In this document: positions 27,685 through 38,887 of the stretch, one piece after another
Numbering within the stretch: the stretch's first letter is position 1
How the letters are laid out: the number at the start of each line of letters is the position of its first letter
DNA from: Chondrilla cf. caribensis
Lineage: Eukaryota > Porifera > Demospongiae > Chondrillida > Chondrillidae
Length of the DNA: 64,000 nt
NCBI GenBank assembly: GCA_964020155.1
Contig: OZ026546.1
Span: forward strand, 3,190,400-3,254,399
Direction: 5' to 3'
Translations under genes and position numbers: made by a program
The notes under the pieces: model-generated
What the model was told of the DNA's origin: nothing
The model's input: only the letters and a program-made list of their open reading frames with translations
Database searches by the model: none

Positions 27685-27776
27685 TTTATTAGAATGTCAC
27701 ACTGCAGCTTCAGATTCATACATGGTCCACTTCAATTGCAAAAGGGTTCTTTTGCGCTGCTTTGCCAGGAGGTCCA
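27685..27776 (-). pseudogene. Orphan 3'-terminal exon with poly(A) signal
   Basis: On the minus strand a good acceptor (attttttggtgcag) at 27777 is followed by an open stretch. In one frame it reads DLLAKQRKRTLLQLKW... to a TGA at 27697-27699; a second frame, GPPGKAAQKNPFAIEVDHV, also ends in a stop. An AATAAA signal follows at 27685-27690. This has the shape of a last exon. No convincing upstream exon was found between 27777 and 30300, so it may be a captured or broken fragment. Confidence 0.3.
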
Positions 27777-28269
27777 CTGCACCAAAAAATTGTCACAAAT
27801 TACATATAATGATACACTGGCTACATATCAGTATAATGTATGTACACAACTCACGCTCATTTATAATATTATATATAATATACAGACTCATATTTGCATC
27901 AATATGTACACACATGCACGTACATGCACTCACACACATATCATGCATACATACGTATGGTAATTCACCAAATGGAGTCAGTGATAGTGAAATACATTCT
28001 ATAATAGTCATTATGACTACCATCATAGTAGACATTTATAAACATCATATCATGGCATTTAATGATAGTCATCAGTTCAATACATTCTCACATATATACT
28101 GAGAGATCATTGATCAAGGATCACCACATGCTTAAGAAACTTGAGCAACTACATCTTGCATAAGGCTCTGCACCATGAGCTAATAGAATAGACACCTTGA
28201 ATCGAAGTATATAGAATGAAAGAAAAGACCATGCAGTATCCATGTGATGAATCATAGCAAGATGTGCCA

Positions 28270-28379
28270 TACACACATTCAGGAACTCTTGAATGCAGGC
28301 AGGCAGGCAGGCAGACAGGCAAGCATGCACGCACGCATGCACACATGCACACACACAAGCACGCATGCACACATGCACA

Positions 28380-28435
<56 letters not shown>

Positions 28436-28545
28436 AACACACATCTCCCATACAACATTCATGCACATGCACAGCACATGCACATGCACACATCCATACA
28501 GAACACACATGCACATGCACATCCATACACACGCATAGAAATTAC
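28270..28545. repeat. CA-rich microsatellite cluster
   Basis: GCAG repeats near 28295-28320 are followed by acgcatgcacacatgcacac words and a pure CA run at 28385-28425. No gene. Confidence 0.9.
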
Positions 28546-28557
28546 AGCCTGAATTGA

Positions 28558-28680
28558 AACGGTATACATGTTTGTTTACAGTTTGGAACATGTTTGTTTG
28601 AAGTTTGGAACATGTATGTTTATAGTTTGGAACATGTATGTTTATAGTTTGGGACATGTTTGTTTACTGTTCGGAGCATT
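28558..28680. repeat. Minisatellite, ~24-bp unit
   Basis: Five tandem copies of a unit like 'tttggaacatgtatgtttatag'. Confidence 0.85.
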
Positions 28681-28699
28681 GTTGTGAGAAAGTGACAAT

Positions 28700-29830
28700 C
28701 ATGGCCAGGTCTTGTGTCTGATATACTGGCGCCTAGGGTCTGGCACAACATCACACAGCACCGTCAAATCACTGTATCCATCGTTTGGGAATCCCCGAAG
28801 TACGAACCTCTATAAAAGATCACGTCGCGTCCATTTTCTTCGTGAGTAGATCCGTGCTGGGGAAGCTGCAGATGCTGGAGGATTCGAATTGGAGGGGGTG
28901 CCCCGAGCGCAAGCGTGGTTAGCTGTTCTACCCTCTCCTTCTTCGGTTCGCTGTTTGATCACGCATGGAGTTCACACGTCCCGGTCTCCTGTAAGTCGTC
29001 GGGTCTCTCGAGTGTTCTCGGACGAGGTTTGGGCGTCCGTCCTCTTCGGAGGCGGGCGGTGCCTGGGATCATGGTCGGCTAGTCTCCCCTAGGGGTCCTG
29101 TAAGTAGGTCCTACGAAGGCTATGTTGTCGGAACCACGCGGCTCTCTGCTCACCACCCTTTTTCCTTTATTATTGCCTTCGGGCGCACGTAAGTTAGGCC
29201 GTGCCATTCATTACCTTTACGCTGCATACACTTTACTATGCATACACTGTGCTTGCACACACCCTCCTATGCACACACTATGCGCATGCGGCACAGGTGG
29301 GGTCCAATACATGCTACATTATTTTAGGTTTTGGGCCCTACCGGGGAGACTCTTGTCGTCGTGTTGAGGATGCTGCTGTTTGATGTGTGTCTCGGCTGGC
29401 TCTGATGATTACCGATGTGCAAGTCTGAACATCTCTGACAGGCCTGTGGACTGGTGGAATCCGTGATTCTTTGGTCTCCGAAGAAGCTATCAATTCATTG
29501 CCCACATCGGCGACTGGCACCCGTAATACTCGGTGTGCCAGACGTAATGGTTCGCGGCCCTGAAATTTGGACCTTCCGAGTAGCCAGTCAACCCCCCTAC
29601 TATCTTATGATGGTAAACTCCTTGATGTTGCCGGCTTGACTACCTGTGAGGAAACAGCGTGCTGAAACATTGATGACAAGTGGCATGCACTCCCTGGGGC
29701 ATGAAGCACCTCCCCGTCCACGTCGGATGCCCTGGGCACACGTGAGGTGTGGCAGAGAGAGGTGCAAGTTTGATGAGAGGTCCTGCAAGATGCAACTCAT
29801 CGGACTTTAAGAACATATGCATATTTTATT
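28700..29830 (+). other. GC-rich island with TATA-like box and three strong donor sites
   Basis: This ~1.1 kb is markedly richer in G+C than the window around it. A TATAAAAG box is at 28811. Perfect GTAAGT donor consensus sequences occur at 28991, 29100 and 29189. No long frame or known protein is present; the frames are short and unalike in style. Possible explanations are a non-coding transcript with small exons, the leader/LTR of a retroelement, or a foreign insertion. I cannot choose between them. Confidence 0.35.
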
Positions 29831-30898
29831 TACCGATTTTATAGATATTATTCTCTTAGACTAAAGAGTAACTGTATTTTTTGCGTATTGTATCAATCAA
29901 CCAGTCAACAATTATTAATTGAGTGCACCACACCAGAAGGTGCTAGTTAGGACATACCAATGGTCAACATCAATACACATATGACATCAGAACTAACTAT
30001 TGAGCATATTATAGTACACTAATCCATCATGATGACAAAAATAATGAGTTGTCTGGCACACTACATTATATACTAAGATGGGTTAAAATATTTCTCTTTA
30101 AATTAATATTAAGCACCTCTGAATGTAACTGGGGTTGTGGGACACCTAGTGGGATGGGAATCGTTTTAAGAAGTTAATTAATGCCCCCAGCTAAGTCTAT
30201 CTAAAATATTAAGTTGACATGCCCCCTCACCCACAAGTTGTGCAAAAAGATGTTTAGCATTTTCTCTCCTATACTCTCCCATACATTGTGAGAATATTAA
30301 GCACCTCCGAACGGTGTGTATGCATGCATGTTGGTGAGTTTGGAATGGACACTTGGTAGACCTCGGGTATTAGTAATGGAATATGAAATTACCTGAGTTA
30401 TCACCACAAGGCGTAATACACTTATATTATTGGAATGTACATACAACGGTAATGCAATATTATATATGCCATATGGACACTGGAGAAAATTTTTTTGATG
30501 AGCGACAAAGCGTATCACTTTTGATATCAGAAGGACTGTACTGGTTCCAGGAGTGTGTACATGCATCCGTATTTGTGCTATGGAGTATCACATGCACACA
30601 GGAGAGGCCGTGGTGACAAGGAAAAATTTTAACATTAATTTGCTTGTCACCACGAGGCTTATAGCACACTCAGGACGGTGTGTATGCATCTCAAAATGTG
30701 TTGGTGAGTTTGGCATGGACACTGGGCAGCCCTTGGTGACCAGCAAAGGAATGTGAAATTACCTTTGTGATCACCACAAGGCATATTACGCTTATATTGA
30801 AATGTACATACAAAAGTATATGCAATAATCAACATAATTGGGGATGCATACACATCATCCTGAATGTGCTATAGGCCTCATGGTGACAAGCAAAAAAT
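29831..30898. repeat. Diverged satellite and 'ttaagcacctc' repeats inside the inverted-repeat structure
   Basis: 30100-30310 carries the ttaagcacct motif. 30310-30890 carries about two diverged units of the 359-bp satellite in the same orientation as 24985-26885. 29831-30100 shows nothing recognisable. Confidence 0.55.
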
Positions 30899-31757
30899 GT
30901 CAAATTTCCTCCCTGTCACCACGGCCTCTCCTGTGTGCACGTGATGGATCATAGCTCACATATGGATGCATAGACACACTCCTGGAAATAGTACAGTCCT
31001 TTTGACAACAAAAACGATACATTTTGTTGTGGATCAATAATTCTCTCCGATGTCCATATGGCATATATAATATTGCATTTGCTTTTGTATGTATGTACAT
31101 TCCTATATAAGTGTAATATGCCTTGTGGTGATCACTCAGGTAATTTCACATCCTGTTGCTGGTCACCACGGGCTGGACGTGGGAATTGTTCCATATGTTA
31201 GTTCACGTCTCCCGCTAGATCCGGTCAAAGTATCAGATTGACATGCCCACATTCCCATGAACTGTTCTAAAAGGTCCTTAAGGTTTATTTCTCCAATACT
31301 TTTCCATACATTGAAAATATATTAAGCACCTCGGAGTGTAGCTGTGGTAATGAGCAAAATACAGACATGGAAATTGTTTCATATTTTAGTTCTCGTCCCC
31401 AGCTAGGTATGGTTAAAGCATCAGTTTGACACACCCACATTCCAATGAGCTATTCAAAAAGGTGCTTAACGTTTATGTACCCTATACTTTCTCATACATT
31501 GAAATAAATATTAATTACACCTGGAAATGTATCTGGGGTTACAGGCAACAGGGATTATTTCATATGTTAGTTCACATCCCCAGCTAGGTCTGGTGAAAAT
31601 ATCAGGTTGACACGCATATATATCAGGTATACTTTTGTATGTACAATGTAGGTGCTATAGACCTCTCCTGACTGGCCAGGTAATTCCACCTTTTGTTGCT
31701 GGTACATAGTACATACACAGCAAATAATCGTGTAATCACAACTCAATTCATTTTTCA
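30899..31757 (-). repeat. Right arm of a 7.5 kb inverted repeat
   Basis: Reverse complement of the left arm 24224-25075, ending ttcatttttc at 31757. The spacer between the arms is 5.8 kb. Confidence 0.85.
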
Positions 31758-32004
31758 AAAGATGACACTGATTTTGGATGAGATCTAGATGTGTGTATAT
31801 ACATATGTACAGCAATAATAATATTATTATTAACCATGTGTATATCTGTGGGTCCAATTAACTTATACTGTATGAACAGAATTTCAATTATCTCTGCATT
31901 ATTCAGGTGTGTTTGTATTCATGGGTGTTTGCATAATAATTATTATTGCAAAACACAATATCGTTGGAAGTTGTAAACAGCCAGCAACATGTTACTTGGT
32001 TACA

Positions 32005-32964
32005 TCATTGACTTGAATTGTGACTGATGACTGACTGTAGACGAACACGTATGGAACAAAGGAAGTTGATAATCCCCTTGTGAATGTTCTTGAAGTAAAC
32101 AATCGTAAAAATGGGTACCGGGATGAGAGATAGTATGACGAGGATCCCTACTCCTCTTGAGAGGGCGCCATTGATGGAATCGTCAAGCCTTGCTGGAGTG
32201 AATGTTGCAATGAGCAAAGGAATGAAAAGACCGAAAAAATTCAGAATGTTTCCCAGACAGAGAAAAACAGCACATTTTATCAATCCGTGCTTGATTTCCA
32301 CATTGTCGAAAATAGTGTTGACTTTGATGTAGCGAAATGTTAAAATAGGAAATACAACACCTACTATGATGTTGCACAGTCCATAGAATATAACGTACCC
32401 AAAGGAGAAGATATATGACAGGGGCGGTACTCCACGGAACGAGCACACTATATCGTTGATGAAAATGGTCTCTATTACTTCTGGAGAGAATAATAATGTG
32501 CTTGGTAGAACAGAACACATCCACAGGACAACACTGGCTATTATGGTGGGTCTCATTTTGATTTGTACTGTTCCACTTTTCACCAGACAGAAAACAGCTA
32601 CAGCAAAGGCCGACATGAACAGGAATCTCCCTGCTCCTCCACTTGCTAAGGTAACAAGAGCCAACCGACAGGCAAAATGGGGAGATTTGTTTCCCACTAC
32701 TGACAATATCACATTAGTGATGAATATTTGCGCCAGTCCAGCAATCACTATCTCCGATGATGCTATATTGTTGGCAAGGATCAGTCGTATGAAACCTGGA
32801 ATAGTCTTCTCTCTCACGATAACCACCAGCACAACAATGTCCACCACGGCAAGGGGGAGGAGGACCAGGAGAACTATGAACAAACTGTAGTAAGAAAAGT
32901 CATCACCACTGCTGGATGAATTCATGTGACTGGTATTGGTAAACTCTGTCACATTCCACATCAT
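32005..32964 (-). CDS. Orphan seven-transmembrane receptor, rhodopsin-like, intronless, copy a
   Basis: 319 aa in one frame. The N-terminus is short with N-glycosylation sequons (NVT, NTS, NSS). Seven hydrophobic segments follow. The pair of extracellular cysteines expected in rhodopsin-like receptors is visible: one in FACRLALV before helix 3 and one in NDIVCSFRG before helix 5. The usual DRY motif after helix 3 is replaced (LVKSGTVQIKM), and the helix 7 NPxxY is replaced by IPVPIFTIVYFKNI. The cytoplasmic tail is short. It is probably a plasma-membrane G-protein-coupled receptor for an unknown ligand. It is one of three tandem copies on this strand, and its helix 1-2 region is almost identical to copy c. 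Confidence 0.8.
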   Translation of the reverse strand: MMWNVTEFTNTSHMNSSSSGDDFSYYSLFIVLLVLLPLAVVDIVVLVVIVREKTIPGFIRLILANNIASSEIVIAGLAQIFITNVILSVVGNKSPHFACRLALVTLASGGAGRFLFMSAFAVAVFCLVKSGTVQIKMRPTIIASVVLWMCSVLPSTLLFSPEVIETIFINDIVCSFRGVPPLSYIFSFGYVIFYGLCNIIVGVVFPILTFRYIKVNTIFDNVEIKHGLIKCAVFLCLGNILNFFGLFIPLLIATFTPARLDDSINGALSRGVGILVILSLIPVPIFTIVYFKNIHKGIINFLCSIRVRLQSVISHNSSQ

Positions 32965-34397
<1,433 letters not shown>

Positions 34398-35369
34398 TTA
34401 CACAACGTTATATTTGAACTTGCAAATATTCAAATATGAATACAGAATACAGAAACAGGTTGTAAATTTCCTGCGAATGTTCTTAAAATAAATAACCATG
34501 CATATTGGAACTGGAACGAGAGACAACATGACCAAGATGCCTTGTGTGGCTACAGTGGCCGAAGCTGTGAAGTCATCTGGTACTTCTCTGACGGCTGTTG
34601 CAACTATTAGCGGTATAGTCAAGCCTAAAAAACTAACCATATTTCCCAGACAGAGAAAAACGGTGTATTTAATCATTCCGCGTTTGGCTTCCATGTCTCC
34701 AGAAACTGTATGGGTTTTGATGTAGAGGGTTGTGAGGTAAGGGAATATGAGACCCAGTAGGATGTTACACAGTCCATAGATCACTATGCACCCAATGGAA
34801 TAGATGAAAATCAGAGGAGCAACACCATAGAACGCACAGACAACATCATGGATGAATACAGTCTTGATTATTTGGGGAAAAAACACGGCGGTATTTGGTA
34901 GAATTGCACAAATCCACAGAATAATGCTGGCTATTATGGTGGGTCTCATTTTGATGTGTGCTGTCCCGCTTCTCACCAGATGGTAAACAGCTGCAGCAAA
35001 GGCTGACATGAATAAGAATCTCCCTGCTCCTCCACTTGATATGGCAACGAGAGCCAAACGGCAGGCGTACTGTGCATCTGGTGATTTGTCGTCTACAAAT
35101 GGCAATATCACATTGGCCAGGAATATCTGTATCATTCCAACAATCACTATCTCTGAAGATATCAAGGTGTTCGCAAGGATCAGCCGTATGAATCCAGGAA
35201 TACTCCGGTCCCTGACAATAACCACCAACACTACAAAGTTGAGTATGCCCAGGGGGATGAGGTAAAACGGAACTATGAACAAACTGTAGTAACTGAAGCT
35301 TCTTGAACTGGATGCATTCACACCAGTGGAATTATACAATTGATAGACTAAGTGTGTATCACTCCACAT
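34398..35369 (-). CDS. Orphan seven-transmembrane receptor, rhodopsin-like, intronless, copy b
   Basis: 323 aa. Same architecture as its neighbours: glycosylation sites near the N-terminus (NST, NAS), seven hydrophobic helices, cysteines in YACRLALVA and HDVVCAFYG, LVRSGTAHIKM in place of DRY, and LVPVPICMVIYFKNIRRK at the end of helix 7. It is the most divergent of the three through helices 1 and 2 (VPFYLIPLGILNFVVLVVIV). Presumed membrane receptor with unknown ligand; spacing to neighbours is about 1.4 kb on each side, and all three are co-oriented. Confidence 0.8.
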   Translation of the reverse strand: MWSDTHLVYQLYNSTGVNASSSRSFSYYSLFIVPFYLIPLGILNFVVLVVIVRDRSIPGFIRLILANTLISSEIVIVGMIQIFLANVILPFVDDKSPDAQYACRLALVAISSGGAGRFLFMSAFAAAVYHLVRSGTAHIKMRPTIIASIILWICAILPNTAVFFPQIIKTVFIHDVVCAFYGVAPLIFIYSIGCIVIYGLCNILLGLIFPYLTTLYIKTHTVSGDMEAKRGMIKYTVFLCLGNMVSFLGLTIPLIVATAVREVPDDFTASATVATQGILVMLSLVPVPICMVIYFKNIRRKFTTCFCILYSYLNICKFKYNVV

Positions 35370-36706
35370 CCTGATGATACATTGATTGAAGAAAGGGGCA
35401 CTTGGTTCTATTGTTATTAATTAAAATAAAGTCACACTAATCCTAGTCACACTATTGTACAGTTACATCCCCTATCACTGCTGACATAGTAACCACATAA
35501 TATATACTGCCACATATGGATGTGTAGTGCTGTTTACCATACTGTATACCGCAGACACTTCAGTGTTTATACAGAATTACACTAGAAACTAAAACTGAAT
35601 GCATGGTGTATTCAAGTGCTATGGTCACAATGGAATCTGTCTAAAGTGTAAACAGAACCTACCACTTGTAGATTCAAGTGTATACAGTGAACACAATCAT
35701 CTCATGATGTATGTCCTAACACAGTGTGACATAGATTATCGAGAAGCATCTATAATACATTATAATATATAACAGTTCTTCAGAAATTGAAAATAACAGT
35801 GTGACATAGATAATCGAGAAGCATTTAATATACTACATTATAGTATAATATTATAACAGTTCTTCAGAAATTGAAAATAATTATACAAGCCTTGCAGTAA
35901 TCATCTATGTTCATGTGATGTGATCTAAAATGTTAATACAGTAAAATTTGCTTAGTATGTACTTCAATCAAGTACCGAATCTGTACTTCTTTATCAAGGG
36001 TGCTTACTATCAGTACTGTTTGACATACGTAGTGTATACATGAGCTAAGAATTGAGTGAAGTGTACTCACTAAGCAGGAGTATGTACCGAACCAGTTGCA
36101 CTGCAGGGGTGGCATTCTCAATACTCCTGGCATGCATTTAAGAGAAATTACAGAATCCTAGTACAGTGAATTCTCGTTAATCCGCCACCGCTTTATCCAC
36201 CAAACCTGTTTATCCGCCACCAATTGCCTGCATGAATTCATTTGCATGGTTTTATTATTAATGTAATCCGCCAATCAGATAATCCGCCTCCGCCACAATT
36301 TTGTGACATCACTTCCTCTTTTTACATGTTATGTAACACATAATCCGCCACTCCTAGAAGAAGATGGCTACCAAGCGACCAAGAACCGATTTATCTGTGA
36401 CGCGAAAGGAGATCGATTTGCGAGTTCAAGGTGAAACGCTCTAAATCAAGTAGTAGTAGTAGTAGTAGTAGTAGTATGTTAATAATGCATGCTTTGTCTT
36501 CATCCTTTGATATATAGCATGTGGTATGTATAATACATATTACATACATTATATATATTAATATAATTGCCATTTTTTGTGTAATTGTATGTGATTGCTA
36601 TAATATTATTATTATGTTGCAAAAAAAATAAAAATGAAACACTGAATTAAAGTACACTAGCTGTGAGTTGATTCATTATGACATGGATAAAGTTTAAGTT
36701 TAAACC
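35370..36706. other. Spacer with tandem duplication and a transposon fragment
   Basis: An ~86-bp block (gtgtgacatagat.atcgagaagcat ... cagttcttcagaaattgaaa) is duplicated at 35722-35880. A pogo-like 5' fragment follows at 36164. The rest shows no gene. Confidence 0.6.
36164..36444 (+). mobile_element. 5' fragment of a pogo/Tigger-like transposon
   Basis: Begins CAGTGAATTCTCGTTAATCC right after TA, with repeated 'taatccgcca' words in the subterminal region. An ATG at 36364 opens a 26-codon frame (MATKRPRTDLSVTRKE...), which resembles the start of pogo-family transposases before running into a stop. No right terminus is seen; it is cut off at an (AGT)n run (36449-36478). A dead fragment. Confidence 0.6.
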
Positions 36707-37675
36707 TTAAACAACGTTGAATTCTGTCTGGCAGATATCAAAATGAGATTTTACTACACAGAGACAAAATATAAATTTCTTACGAATGTTCTTAAAGTAC
36801 ACAATTATAAAAATAGGTACTGGTATAAGGGATAAAATAACAAGAATTCCTTGGATTTTTACAGACGCTAAAGCAACCGAGTAACTCCTTTCTGGACTCA
36901 TGAAGGATGATATCAGCAATGGTATAGATAAGCCGATAAAACTGATAAAGTTACCCACACAAAGGAACACGGCACATTTTATCATTCCATATATGGTATC
37001 CGTCGCCCCAGAAAGAGTGTGGATTTTGATATAGCAAACTGTCATACAAGGGATTATGATGCCAAGTGCAAGATTACACAGCCCATAGATCACAATACAC
37101 CCAAAAGAGTAGATGTATGACAACGGAGGTACCCCATAGAAGGTACAGGTGATTTCATCAAGAAAGACAATATTAACTAATTTTTGTCCAAACAAGACAG
37201 TATTTGGTAAAACTGCACAAATCCAGAGGACAATGCTGGCTATAACAGTGGGTCTATTAAATCTATCAATATGTACACTTCTACTTTTCACCAGACAGTA
37301 AACAGCCACAGCAAAAGCCGACATGAACAGGAATCTCCCTACTCCTCCACTCGATATGGTAACAAGTGCCAAACGGCAGGCGTAATGTGCGTTTGGTGAT
37401 TTATCTCCCACTACTGACAGTATCACATTGGCCAGGAATATTTGCACCAGTCCGGCAATCACTATCTCCGATGATGCTATATTGTTGGCAAGAATCAGTC
37501 GTATGAAACCCGGAATAGTCTTCTCCCTCGCGATAACCACCAGCACAACAATGTCCACCACGGCAAGGGGGAGGAGGACCAGGAGAACTATGAACAAACT
37601 GTAGTAAGCAAACCTTTCGGGATTACTCGAAGAATTCACAAAAATGGAACTGTTGAGGTCTGTGTTATTCATCAC
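36707..37675 (-). CDS. Orphan seven-transmembrane receptor, rhodopsin-like, intronless, copy c
   Basis: 322 aa. The N-terminus has several sequons (NNT, NSS). Helices 1-2 (LLVLLPLAVVDIVVLVVI, IPGFIRLILANNIASSEIV) match copy a nearly residue for residue, while helices 4-6 are diverged. Disulfide-forming cysteines occur in YACRLALVT and DEITCTFYG. The post-helix-3 motif is LVKSRSVHIDR, and helix 7 ends IPVPIFIIVYFKNIRKK. Presumed receptor of unknown ligand. Confidence 0.8.
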   Translation of the reverse strand: MMNNTDLNSSIFVNSSSNPERFAYYSLFIVLLVLLPLAVVDIVVLVVIAREKTIPGFIRLILANNIASSEIVIAGLVQIFLANVILSVVGDKSPNAHYACRLALVTISSGGVGRFLFMSAFAVAVYCLVKSRSVHIDRFNRPTVIASIVLWICAVLPNTVLFGQKLVNIVFLDEITCTFYGVPPLSYIYSFGCIVIYGLCNLALGIIIPCMTVCYIKIHTLSGATDTIYGMIKCAVFLCVGNFISFIGLSIPLLISSFMSPERSYSVALASVKIQGILVILSLIPVPIFIIVYFKNIRKKFIFCLCVVKSHFDICQTEFNVV

Positions 37676-38780
37676 TCCAAGAGAATCTTATCAGATGTAT
37701 GGTGATCGATGAGTATTTAGCTATTATAAACAGCTACATACATAATACATTAGACTGTATGCATTGTGAATGCTGAATTAATATACAGTAATACAGTATT
37801 AATCACATATAAAATATATATTGTGTATACTGTATATGTACATACATATAAAATGCATACAAACTATTGTATATTATTATAGCCATTGTAAGGGTTAGAA
37901 TTTCCATTACAATATACATCTATAGACAATGTTGCAATGATAGTGATAGTGATGAATACACTTGGACATCGAAACCAACTCAGGCATAATGCATAACAAT
38001 AATGAATGGGATTGTTTAACAGATACTTTCAACATCATTATATGGCCATTGTTAGTGTAAGCCACACGGACAGTCCGTCTAAAGACATGTATATACCCGT
38101 TAAATGACCTTTGAGTAATTCTGTTTTGACATGCATCTGAGTAATTGGTTGATATGTAATTTTGTCACCCATTAATTTTACTGAGGTATTGTGCTGAAGT
38201 TCATAACCTGCTCTTTGAAGGTGGCAATACGTACATTAACACCATCCTGCAGTATATCCACATCTGAATATCGTCAATGAATCCCAGGTACGAGCAGCCT
38301 ATTGACATAACAAATGATTTCATATGACACTTTCATGCGTAAATTTAATGTGGAACATACGTAAGTTTTGCTCAATATACGCATATAATATAATATTATG
38401 TGACGTTGACACTGTACACATGGTCAATAGCTGAACACTTGTCCAACATGCAATACACTCTTGTGTTCAAATATTTTCAAAAAAGAAATAATAATAATAA
38501 TGATTAATTCTGTTGGCATAATGGAAAGAGTTGGTATATAGTTAAAATTGCATGAAGTTAATTCAATCATGGATTATATACTATAATATGAATGCTGTAG
38601 TGGAACCAAAGCCTGATAAAAACAGGAATAATTAATAATATCATATAATTCAATCAGAAACCACAGTTGTGTGGTGTACATGACTCACATGATCACCAGT
38701 TGAAAACTTCATGTAGTTAGAATGCTTCTGAAGCCTCCATATCACTGGTATTGATCATATACATGGCTTCTGGTGAAGGG
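37676..38780. other. AT-rich intergenic region between the 7TM cluster and the plus-strand receptor gene
   Basis: Mostly featureless AT-rich DNA. A single exon-like segment on the minus strand at 38178-38263 is described separately. Confidence 0.4.
38178..38263 (-). pseudogene. Orphan exon-like segment with stop codon
   Basis: After an acceptor-like 'gacgatattcag' the frame reads VDILQDGVNVRIATFKEQ and continues to a TAA (28 codons in all). The composition looks coding. No neighbouring exon, poly(A) signal or family match was found. It may be a leftover of a lost gene or chance. Confidence 0.2.
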
Positions 38781-38781
38781 C

Positions 38782-38789
38782 TATAAAAG
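38782..38789 (+). promoter_or_regulatory. TATA box of the five-exon receptor gene
   Basis: TATAAAAG lies 106 bases upstream of the first ATG of the receptor gene at 38888, on the same strand. This leaves room for a short 5' UTR. Confidence 0.55.
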
Positions 38790-38887
38790 CAGCAGCTATT
38801 TAGCTAATACATGCAGAGTTGAAGGTTTCTAGCTGTTAGTTTTATGTGAAGAATCACTGGAATTCGAATAAGAGCTGTTCACAGTAG

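Noticed and set aside
28270..28440. CRISPR-like or telomere-like array
   Set aside because: The short repeats are simple CA and GCAG runs without unique spacers; nothing here is prokaryotic.
28876..28960. Possible tRNA-like A and B boxes (ttagctgttctacc, ggttcgctg)
   Set aside because: No cloverleaf could be drawn and the B box does not fit the consensus.
29402..29440. Possible C/D box snoRNA (tgatga ... ctga) in the GC-rich island
   Set aside because: The distance between the boxes is about 38 bases, too short for a normal C/D RNA, and the closing stem is weak.
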